From the NCBI GenBank assembly GCA_035048495.1, contig CM068544.1, positions 9,666,138 to 9,730,137 of the forward strand: 64,000 bases of DNA, given 5' to 3'. The DNA comes from Euptelea pleiosperma. Lineage: Eukaryota > Streptophyta > Magnoliopsida > Ranunculales > Eupteleaceae. Numbering within the stretch: the first letter of the stretch is position 1; every line of letters starts with the position of its first letter. The notes below the pieces were generated by a model, which was not told where the DNA came from, ran no database searches, and saw only the letters and a list, made by a program, of their open reading frames with translations. A program made the position numbers and the translations under genes. Below are positions 55,641 to 64,000 of this stretch, piece after piece.

Positions 55641-56762
55641 CCATTTTCAAGCCTCGTAGTTAAATTACAATAATAGTGGCATGGGCAGCGCGGCACAGCA
55701 CGCCATGCCACACAGTAAGAAATGCTAAAAGAAGTAAGCATATAAGGTTATTGAAGACATTAGAACCACTCTGAATATTGCAACTGATCACCTAACTGAT
55801 ATTAGAAATAAAAAATAGATATTTTGCGATAATGTCTATATGTGATACACCCCATCACAATCTTCGTATATCCTTGATTAAGCTGGATGTAAGCTTTTTT
55901 CTCGACTGAGATACGACATTGTTATCTTCTAATTATTTTAGGGATGACAGCCTTTTTAAGATGCTATCTTATTAGGGACGATTTGTATGGAAGAGCTTAA
56001 TTATTCCCGATCTGTATTTTTCCAGATTGAGTAATCAAAGTTCTTACTAGAAAAAATAATAATCTTTGGCCTGCTGAGCTGGTCATGGATTGTTCGAGCA
56101 CAGTTTCTTTGGATGGCCAACCTTTTTGGTAGTTTTCCCTTCTTTTTCCGTGCATGTAACCAGCACGTACCAGTCCATGAGAGCACAGCCAGACCAAATT
56201 GGCCGGGCCGAGCTGGACGGCAGGCGCACTCATGTCTTCCAAGTCCTCATCAACAAAGCCATTAATTAATCATGGTACTTCATAGGTGAACAATCGCATT
56301 GTGAATAACCACACCAAATTTATCGAGTCTAGTACAGCCCTACCGTCTGATTTCTGATTTGTGGGCTATCAAGTAAGGGCTCACAACCTGAAACTTATTA
56401 GGTGTACGGATCACCACCCTTGCAACTTCTACGCCAGACTAAGGATTGGACGGTGGTGTGACTTGGGTTTCACCGATTTTCAAATGTTTTTTTAGCAAAA
56501 ATTTAGTTTTCAATCCCTGTGTGCGTTACTACGGATCGAATAGTGGCCTCAAAACTGCAAACTTTAAGTCCTTAGCCTCTCTCTCTCTCTCTCTCTCACA
56601 AAATACTAGAAAGCTTAAACCCATTAAATAGAAAAGAAGGGAATATTCATTTAAAGTGGTGCAAGCAAGCTGTGCTCCCTGCAACTGTAATGACAAAATC
56701 AGTTTCCTTCTGCAATCAACATAGCATCAAAACTTACCGGATTTTTATTAATTAGCAATAGA
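55641..56762. other. Intergenic, no gene recognised
   Basis: No gene seen. A short (CT)n tract is at 56577-56598. Confidence 0.4.
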
Positions 56763-57164
56763 TGTTGAAATTGCTCGTCACCTGAACTTACATTTTGGTG
56801 GTGGAAAGTCTTGGATATCTTAAAAGAGTTTGATTACTCTATCAATCACATCTACAGAGAGTCTACTGCAGCGGCAGATTACATCGGCCATAATAACGAG
56901 CTCCTTGCTAGATCGTACATGGAATTCAAACACTCTGTCCCTCCCAGACTTACTGGCCTCATCCATCTGGATAAGATTGGTACTCCTTACATTAGAGCTT
57001 TAGCTTGCTGCTTCTTGCTGTAATTTTAGCTAGCATTCACCTGTTTCAGGTTTACCTTTGTTCGCAGTTTGAGGGGTAAGGTACTTATGCCCCCCGACTA
57101 GGTGTTCTCTTTCAATTCTATCAATAAATCTTCCGTCCCCCAGCGGGGGTTCCCAAAAAAAAAA
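56763..57164 (+). mobile_element. 5'-truncated LINE (L1-type) 3' end with poly(A)
   Basis: The open frame SPELTFWWWKVLDILKEF, then YSINHIYRESTAAADYIGHN, then PPRLTGLIHLDKIGTPYIR ends at 57023. It matches the C-terminal RNase H-like domain of plant L1-type LINEs (HIYRE..AAAD motif, LDK.G.PYIR tail). A 3' untranslated region with AATAAA (57123-57128) and a poly(A) run (57155-57164) follows. Only the last 85 or so codons remain, as in a 5'-truncated insertion. Confidence 0.85.
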
Positions 57165-57379
57165 TTAAAAATTAAAATAAAAACCATATTCAACACAATA
57201 ATGTGAACACTCAACTATTTACTTAAAACATTTCATTTGTAAGTTAATTTAATTAAGCTAAAATAACAATACTTCATACAGTGGCCTCATGTGCATAACA
57301 TGCTTATGATCAGATTGGGCAAAAGAAAGCTGGTATTTGATCAGAAAAGCTGGATGTTATTTATATAAAAATTAACGAA

Positions 57380-58093
57380 TTACAGATGCAGATCCAAACT
57401 CACATTATCTTGTACCTTCCCCTTCAGTTCGTACACATGTCGACTCTGAGAACTAGATCCGGTGATCATCGCCGATTTCAAATTATCGCCTTGAAACAAC
57501 GGTGACGGCATCAACGAACGATCCCCGTTAAAACTTTGGTTGCTTTGAACAGCTGGGATTCTCCACATAGCCAAAGGGCTCCCATTAAGGGGCCTTTGAG
57601 AAAAGGAATCATGGTTTCCATAAAACCGGTTCTGACTAATAATAGTGGTGTTGCTGCTGTCGTTCCAAGAAGGATAAGTAAGCGTCGGCATAGGCGTGGA
57701 GCCGAGTCGGTAATTCATGAGTCCGTACATGTGTCCGTCGGTGATGCTGTTGTGTGCCATCACAGACTGGAGGTGCGCACGTTTAGCGTGCTGACGTTCA
57801 CGCTTGTGGGCGTTTTGGTGACCCCCCAAAGCTTGAGATGTTGGGAAATTTCGACAGCAGTAATGGCACTCGAATTTGCGACCACTCTCATGACCATTCT
57901 CGTTATCCTTCGCATCGTCACTCACGTTAGTGGTACCTGACTCGGACTCATCGGTAATAGCATCGTCTCTTCCGAATTCGATACCAAAGAGTCGAATGCC
58001 TTTCTCTCTAACAGGCGACGGACGTATAAAAGGCAATTGAGAGAAAGAGTCTACATTCATGAAGTCGTGAGTCTCTCTTTCGTTCTTATCCAT
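57380..58093 (-). CDS. ZFP8: C2H2 zinc-finger transcription factor, ZFP8/GIS type
   Basis: Intronless, 237 residues. The N-terminus [19 protein letters not shown] and IRLFGIEFG (residues 7-41) is characteristic of the ZFP8/GIS/ZFP5-6 group. The single zinc finger [20 protein letters not shown] runs on to NAHKRER: Cys76, Cys79, His92, His96, with the plant QALGGH motif at 87-92. The C-terminus ends SLDLHL, an EAR-like repression motif (DLHL). These nuclear factors act in gibberellin and cytokinin control of trichome and root-hair initiation in Arabidopsis; the role here is inferred. ATG at 58093 is chosen because it starts the conserved N-terminus. The frame stays open upstream, but the next initiator-like codon (58204) is TTG. 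The symbol marks the closest group, not a proven orthologue. Confidence 0.93.
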   Translation of the reverse strand: MDKNERETHDFMNVDSFSQLPFIRPSPVREKGIRLFGIEFGRDDAITDESESGTTNVSDDAKDNENGHESGRKFECHYCCRNFPTSQALGGHQNAHKRERQHAKRAHLQSVMAHNSITDGHMYGLMNYRLGSTPMPTLTYPSWNDSSNTTIISQNRFYGNHDSFSQRPLNGSPLAMWRIPAVQSNQSFNGDRSLMPSPLFQGDNLKSAMITGSSSQSRHVYELKGKVQDNVSLDLHL

Positions 58094-58376
58094 GGATGGG
58101 GAAGTGTAGGTTAGTAGGAGATGGAGAAGGGGGAGGAGAATGCAGTGCTCCACCTTGAAGGGAGAGGAGGGAAGAAAATGGGAGAGGAGCAAAGAAGGTA
58201 GCAAGTGGGGGGAGGGAGATGGATCTTTTTAGGGTGGAACCTACAAAGGGGTTCTGATCCGTGGACAATTCGTGCTGACCCAATCTGTGAGTATGGCCTG
58301 ACAGGGCCACCAGAGCTGATGTACGAGAGGCTTTGGCTTCTCAAGTACCAACCCCATCTCTCTTTCTTTTCTTTTC

Positions 58377-58385
58377 TTTATATAT
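58377..58385 (-). promoter_or_regulatory. TATA box of the zinc-finger gene
   Basis: TATATAAAG on the minus strand, about 285 bp before the ATG, giving a leader near 250 nt. A (CT)n tract (about 58426-58460, i.e. GA repeats on the coding strand) lies just upstream. An ATG at 58357 would open a 39-codon upstream frame ending at 58241 if transcription starts before it. Confidence 0.5.
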
Positions 58386-58425
58386 GTGAAGGGGTGCGCA
58401 GGATAAGGAAGGTGCATCCCATGAC

Positions 58426-58461
58426 CCCCTCTCCCTCTCCCTCTCTCTCTCTCTCTCACTC
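58426..58461. repeat. (CT)n microsatellite upstream of the zinc-finger gene
   Basis: CTCTCC..CTCTCTCTCTCTCTCTC, a GA/CT tract in the proximal promoter. Confidence 0.9.
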
Positions 58462-58563
58462 ACTCAGGTACTAATAGTTGGTGTTGGTTCTTTATAGCTG
58501 TGTTCGCTGTTTTATATCTGTTGCAGGCATTCTGCAATGTGGTCCTTAAAATGTAAACTAAAT

Positions 58564-58815
58564 CATGGTTTAAAAAACAGCTGTAATAGTGAAAATAACG
58601 GCATCGTTACACTATTTGGAAAATAACGCCCAAAACCAGAAAAAAATGCGCTTAGCGTTACAATGGCCGTTGTGGTAAAAAAAAATTATTTTGTCGTTAT
58701 CAAGGTTATTTGAAAAAAAAAAAGTTTCTCGGCTTTTTTTAACTCAATGTAAAGGCGGTGTGACCCATTCAATGGACATAACGGCAACAAACGTTATAAC
58801 AGACCATAATGACAT
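58564..58815. mobile_element. GTTATAACG foldback (copy e), zinc-finger promoter
   Basis: Left end CATGGTTTAAAAAACAGC, then AAAATAACGGC, AATAACGCCC and AACGTTATAACAG units. The right end is decayed. It lies about 200-440 bp upstream of the TATA box of the zinc-finger gene. Confidence 0.6.
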
Positions 58816-59619
58816 GAAAGTCCCTCCCTCTAGTTTACAAGAACCTTATAAGTTTGATTTTTCGTACTACGTCTAGTTCACAAGAATGGAGAAAAGGGAA
58901 ATAATCATCCCAACCCACGTCGGGTAACAAGTACACGGCTTCTTTCTCTTTTATCGCACCATAATAAGATGAAAGTCACTCTCCTCGTTAATGATTTGTC
59001 TTGTCTTGTCTTGCCATGACCACAAGGAGACGCACATTCTGAGGTCCACACCTATGGAACTTGAAATCAATAAAGCAGTTGCTCTCCTCTCTTATGTAAT
59101 GAAATTACTCTTCTCATTCAGAAAAAAAAATTGAAAAATGAAAAGTTGAAGAAGAAATCTCCTAATCAAGGCAACATTACTTCCAGAGCAATCCTCTATA
59201 AAAGATAATTCATTCTTATGAGAATTTACTTATAGAGGTTACTGTAGTAGGAAAGTTTACTTTTCCTTTGCATTCTCTACCCACCTTTCATAGCCATTGA
59301 TGTTTAGAAATCAAAAGCCATTGATCTTTTGAGATCAAAACTCTCTTCTTCTTCTCTGTTTTTCTCTATTCAATGTATCTGCTTTCAATCCTTCTCTTTC
59401 TCTTTTTTACTATTGTATGCCTTGTATTAATAAAACATAATATTGGGTATTATCTTTTATGGTGCAATCAATTTGTATCCCTTATCAAAATTCAGAAGAT
59501 CATGGGGTATGTAGGTGGGAGAATAATCCTTCCTCCCCATGCCATCATTGCTAATGATGGCAATCTGATGATGTCAATGATCAGCAAGTTTTTTAAACAT
59601 GATAAATGCCACTCTATCT
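58816..59619. other. Intergenic, no gene recognised
   Basis: No gene. The frame 59373-59819 (+) crosses the CACTA boundary at 59620 and is considered chance. Confidence 0.45.
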
Positions 59620-62600
59620 CACTACACCAAAATCGGAAAGAAACGACACCAAAATATAAAGGGTTTTTTCGTAATTTACCCATAAATACTAACCCTTTTC
59701 CCTATTTGATCTCAAATTCATTTTACGACTCACTCGCACTCGCTCTCGCTCGCACGCGCGCGCCTCTCATCTCCTTCCCCTGTTTTGGCCACCAATTCGT
59801 AGAGCCGAGGAGTCGTTAGCTTTGGGAGGTGATTCGTCATCCAGATCTGGAGCGGTAACTTTCGAAATCCATCTCAGGTAATCTCGTCTCTGCAACTCTC
59901 ATCTTGATCTCTTCTCTACGTTTCTGAACAACGAATCTAGGGTTTTGGATCTGTATAACAAGAGATTCTACTCTCTTTTTTATCCTTAACCTTGCCTCCA
60001 CAAATATCATTTCGATTTCTATTTTCTGCATTTTTCTGATTTTTCGATCTCCAGAAACCCTAGTTTTTAATCAAATATCTCCCTCGGACTTCTCTTTTTC
60101 CTGATTTTGTAGAACATTTTCGTTGGAATGCTTATAATATTCAAATTTCTTTGTTTATTTTTGATTTGTCGATCTTCCAAACCCTAGACTTCAGGTCATC
60201 TTATCTGATTTTGCTTTGATTTCCACTGAAATTCTAGGTTTTTCAGATCTACACGTTCATGGCCCTCTTTCCTCCTTTTGGATATTCATGTCTCTAGTTG
60301 TTTATCCAAGAAAAGAGGGTCCTGTCGTTACAAGGTTGATGTGTCAATTTGTCCATTTCTGTTCTTCTCAAAATATGAGGCGGATGAGCCCCACCATCTG
60401 AAGCGTCCATCAATTAGATCCCTGGGTCTGAAATTTGCCAGATCGGTTGATCTTATGCCTTTATCAACTAACATTTATGTCTTCTGATATATATATTTTT
60501 TCTTCAAACATGTGGACGTTTCCAGGGAGATTCTGTGGACCATACATAGCTCAATGATCATGTACTGCAATTTATCCATTTCACGACTAGCATTAGATGG
60601 TTTTAAACTGAAATAGGGACATGTTAGTAGAGTATATTTCCTCATCTTTTTCTTTTCATTTTAGGGTGTCCCAAGTTATTGCTAATATCTTTCAACATAT
60701 TCCACTGGAAAGAATTAGCCCAGTCTGAGAATTAAGGACTTGGCTCTTTGTAAATTATCAATAGAAATCTATTTCTAGTTCTACCCATTTGGGTGTAGAT
60801 TAAGATTAGGAGAGAAATTAGGAAATGGACCAGAATGCCCTTCACTAGATTTACCCATCTACCTCTAGGAAGTGTTGCCTCTCTCCATGTTTGATCCACC
60901 TTTTTGCTTCGTGTAAGGTTCCATATTCTTCATCACACTTGCTTATTGATACAGTCTCTAGAGTGTCACTTAGTGATTCAGTGTCAGTATATGTTTTCTT
61001 TGTTTCATATTTCCTGTGAGATTGGCATGTCTATTCTGTTGCACCTTATTAGGAGTTACTAGTTGAAATATAGGTCGAGTCAAGCCCTCATGGATGTTGG
61101 AGCTTGTTTCTTTGTGAATGTCTATATTTGATAAGGGTCTTGATTTATTTTTCTTACAAACTCCGTTGATCTTAAAAACCTTTTGATTATGGATAGGCTT
61201 TGAAATATGAGTTTCAAGTTGGGTAGATCAAGGCTTATAACCTAAGGTTAGTCTTGGGGTTTGGAATTAGTTTTGAAGATTTGGTAAGGGAAGTACAGGG
61301 TTAATTTGGGCTGGTAGACTGGACTAAGCTGACAAAACAGAAAGAGAACATAAACTTATTTACATTGTATATATTTCAGTTTGCCTAGATTAACAACTTC
61401 ATGCATGGAAAAATCCTAGGGATGTCTTCGATGCCCCCAAGCAAGGATTGGATGAAGGCACCGAGGATGACTGTTGAATACTTTCAAGGTGTTTTGTCAT
61501 TTATCATATTTGCAAAAGAGAATTCAGGGAGTGTTGATTGGTTTTCTTGCCCTTGAATCAATTGTCGTAATGCGCATGGACAAACCACTTTAGAAAAAAT
61601 CTCTGAGCCTTTGATTTCCAATGGTATAGACCAGTCATACACAACATGGTACTGTCATGGAGAATCATTTCAAAATTAGGATGCCAACATTGGGGCTCTT
61701 GGGACATCTACTAGTAACCAGCCTGAAGATGTATACTCTAGAATGATTGATTTGGTGAATGATGTATTAGGGCAAGTTCATCCAGAAGACCTAGATGCGT
61801 ATATGGATGAAGTTGATTGTGATGAAGATTTGCATGTTCCTCATGAACATGATGTGAAGGATCAAAATGATCTTCAAGTGGATATCGAGTACAAAAAATT
61901 GAGAGAGGATGCGACACAACCCTTATATCCTTCATGTCGAAAAGAGCATATGAAGTTGTCAGCGACGATTGAGTTGATGAGAATGAAGATAAGACATCAG
62001 TGGTTTGATAATAGCTTCACAGAGTTGCTACAAATGTTGAAAAAGATGTTCCCAAAGGAGAACACTTTGCCATAGAGCACATACAATGCTAAAAAGTTGA
62101 TCAACTCATTGGGTATGAACTACGAGATCATCCATGCATGCCCCAATGATTGCATATTGTATTGGAGAGAACATGAACATAGATAGAGTTGTCCTACATG
62201 TGGTGTGAGTAGATGGAAATCTGACTATCTTATGAAGAAGGGAGGTAGACATGTACCAGCAAAGGTGTTAAGATACTTTCCTTTAAAACCAAGGTTGCAA
62301 AGGCTATATTGGTTAGTATTCATGTTCACGAATGATTGAATTTTAATTTTTAAATTTGGCTCATTGAATAATCTATTTTGTTATACTTTCTAGTATTTCG
62401 TGGATTGTGGAGTTTATGACATGGCATTTTAGATCAGCTGTCCAACATGGTTGTATGTGTCATCCATTGGATTCTTCAAGCTGGAAACAAGTAAATGTCA
62501 AGTGGCCTGAATTTGCTGTCGAGCCAAGCAATATTCGTCTGGGAGTGTCCGCGGATGGCTTCAATCCGTTTGGTAACAAGAGCAGTGCTTATAGTTGCTG

Positions 62601-62955
62601 GCTTGTTATGATAGTTTCCTATAATCTCCCACCATCTTTATGCATGTGAAAGGAGTTCACTATGTTATCATTGTTGATTCCAGGAAAGAATAGTCCAAGA
62701 AGAAACATTGATGTCTACTTGCAGCCATTGGTATCAGAGTTGAATGAATTGTGGTCCATCGGCACCAGAACATACGACTCTCATAGTAAGACTTGGTTCA
62801 CTATGAAAGCAATTTTACTATGGGCTATACATGACTTTCCAACATACGGGAATCTTTCGGGTTGTAGGAGTGGAGGAAAGCTTGCATGTCCTGTTTGTAG
62901 TGAAGGGACATACTCAATAAGGCTAAAACATGGAAATAAGAATGCTTACATGGGG
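59620..62955 (+). mobile_element. CACTA (En/Spm-like) element, 3' part lost
   Basis: Starts CACTACACCAAAATCGG, a CACTA terminal repeat. A short C+T-rich leader follows (59720-59880: CACTCGCTCTCGCTCGC.., then a strong splice donor CTCAG|GTAATCTCG at about 59877), then intron-like sequence, then the transposase pseudogene (61401-62955). The element is cut at 62955/62956 by an LTR-like insertion that runs past the window, so its 3' terminus is not seen. Confidence 0.8.
61401..62955 (+). pseudogene. TNP2-type CACTA transposase pseudogene
   Basis: Exon A (from ATG 61401 or 61422) encodes a transposase-associated N-domain: MPPSKDWMKAPR, SGSVDWFSCP.INCRN, NGIDQSYTTWYCHGES. It continues in the same frame through EHMKLSATIELMRMKIRHQW, ACPNDCILYWREHEH and CPTCGVSRWKSDY. 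After an intron (about 62300-62395), exon B encodes MTWHFRSAVQHG, RLGVSADGFNPFGN, YNLPPSLCM, LSLLIPGKNSPRRNIDVYLQ, PLVSELNELW, LLWAIHDFPTYGNLSGCRSG and LACPVCSEGTYSIR. This is the Transposase_21 (TNP2) core. In-frame stops at 61554, 61677, 62073, 62184 and 62647, plus the LTR insertion at 62956, make it inactive. Confidence 0.9.
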
Positions 62956-64000
62956 TGATATTCGCTCAAAAGTGCTTATTTTAAGCAATTATCCTTCTAG
63001 CATTGTCACACTCTTCTACATAAAATTGCATTTTTTATCAATATTTCTACGTCAGAGTTTCTCTCATTTCGTAGAACACACTTTTCTAGTTAAAATGGTA
63101 TATTCACATGCATTCATACGCAGTTATTTGATCCACATGCGAAGTCATTCTTATTACGCGATTTTTCTATCGCAGGAGCACTAATTAGGCAACTTTGATG
63201 GCATGCGGGCCCACAATCAACCGCCAGAACCTATGATCAAAGCTCAAGAGCTAATGGGCCAGGATAAGAAGTTACAGGTCAAATGATAGGAGAACCAGAT
63301 AAGTCAAAAAAGCTAGAGAGAAGATCAAGACAGAAGGAGAAACAAGCCCTCAAAGAAGAGACTAAGGAGATTAAAGCTTCTCAACTAATACAAGATGAGG
63401 ACTTGCTCAGTTGATAAAGCATGCAGGAGAACAAGTCAAAGATCAGGGTTCAAAACCCTCTGCTAGCATTTTCTCTTTATTTTTTTTTAATAATTTCTCT
63501 CTCCACTCTCAAATCTCAATCGTCCGATCCTCTCTCCTTTAGAGACCACTATCCTGTGGCCTATATTGGCCGATCATCACCGTTTGATCGTCAGTTCAAT
63601 CATCCACCATCTGATCATCCATCTCACCATCTTAGAATTCAGTGGCTCTCATCATTCCATGTCTAATCATATGGGCCATGGACAAACTAAAGATATGGGC
63701 CCAATTTCATTGACCCACGGCCTCGCTCAAATTCTTCAAAAAAGGCATGGCCAATGCCACATGGCGGATGAGGACATTTTTCGAAAATAAAAGAAGATAC
63801 TTTCAAAAGAGGATGGGAATTATTTCAAAAGAGGGGACTTTCCATTAATGTTTATTTTGTTTTAAAAATGGAAAAACTTTTGGAAATAAAAGATTTATGG
63901 TTGTTCAAATATTATATTGCAAGTATTTTTGGATGGTAAGGAATGTTTGAAAACCAAAAAGGTAGTATTAGTTTTTGGAAAGCTTCTTCGATTGAAAAGA
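62956..64000 (+). mobile_element. LTR-like element, 8167 family, running off the window
   Basis: Starts TGATATTCGCTCAAAAGTGC exactly as at 8167 and follows that copy for at least 550 bp (GCGGGCCCACAA, GACTAAGGAGATTAAAGCT, CAAAACCCTCTGCTAGCATTT). Inserted in the TNP2 pseudogene; the left target sequence would be TGGGG. Frames at 63421-63790 are noncoding by comparison with the other copy. Confidence 0.75.

Noticed and set aside
57536..57940. 134-codon plus-strand frame
   Set aside because: It is antisense to the zinc-finger coding region, a shadow of codon bias.
58094..58204. N-terminal extension of the zinc-finger protein by 37 residues
   Set aside because: The frame is open, but the first codon at 58204 is TTG, not ATG, and the extension is not part of the conserved family start.
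59373..59819. 148-codon plus-strand frame
   Set aside because: It crosses the CACTA terminus at 59620 and has no domain.

Overview
This window is nuclear DNA from a flowering plant. It is AT-rich, has long intergenic spaces, spliced genes with GT..AG introns, and plant-specific gene families (bicupin, dirigent protein, single C2H2 QALGGH zinc finger). I see no bacterial operons, rRNA, tRNA or CRISPR. About 5% of the window is convincing host coding sequence. Most of the remainder is layered transposable elements and their remains. The species cannot be fixed from the sequence.

Three host genes look intact. (1) 15394-17340 (+) is a three-exon, 357-residue cytosolic 11S-globulin-like bicupin. 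(2) 22067-22648 (+) is an intronless, secreted dirigent-domain protein of 193 residues. (3) 57380-58093 (-) is an intronless C2H2 zinc-finger regulator of the ZFP8/GIS trichome type, 237 residues, with a C-terminal EAR-like DLHL. They are unrelated in function and lie far apart, each in its own repeat neighbourhood.

Layout. 1-5.6 kb: a solo LTR (1497-3093) with a perfect 5-bp target duplication, then the terminal region of a CACTA element ending at 5614. 5.6-13.5 kb: a MuDR-type transposase remnant and a degenerate plant-mobile-domain gene (minus strand) split by a 2.98-kb LTR-like insertion (8167-11148). 13.5-23.6 kb: the gene-bearing island, where the cupin and dirigent genes sit among Helitron, MULE-like foldback and hAT elements. 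23.6-42.6 kb: LTR debris, a series of short hairpins (28.08-28.77 and 33.40-33.56 kb), foldback elements, a PIF/Harbinger (Tourist-type) element, and copia and gypsy gag fragments. 42.6-51.8 kb: about five copies of a 1.5-kb repeat unit that later took up an LTR fragment, a tandem Helitron cluster, a Tourist MITE and a hAT MITE. 52.5-53.2 kb: three tandem hairpins. 54.2-57.2 kb: a chloroplast psbA fragment, tRNA-related SINE-like repeats and a LINE 3' end. 57.4-59.6 kb: the zinc-finger gene. 59.6-64 kb: a CACTA element with a TNP2-type transposase pseudogene, cut by another member of the LTR-like family seen at 8167.

The most unusual observation is a set of short foldback elements built alike. 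Each has CATGGTT(T/C)AAA-type ends, an apparent 8-bp target duplication, and an interior made by repeating one short motif, with a different motif in each family (GTTATAACG, GATCGG or GACTCG). No undescribed protein-coding system was found. The novelty is in the repeat architecture.
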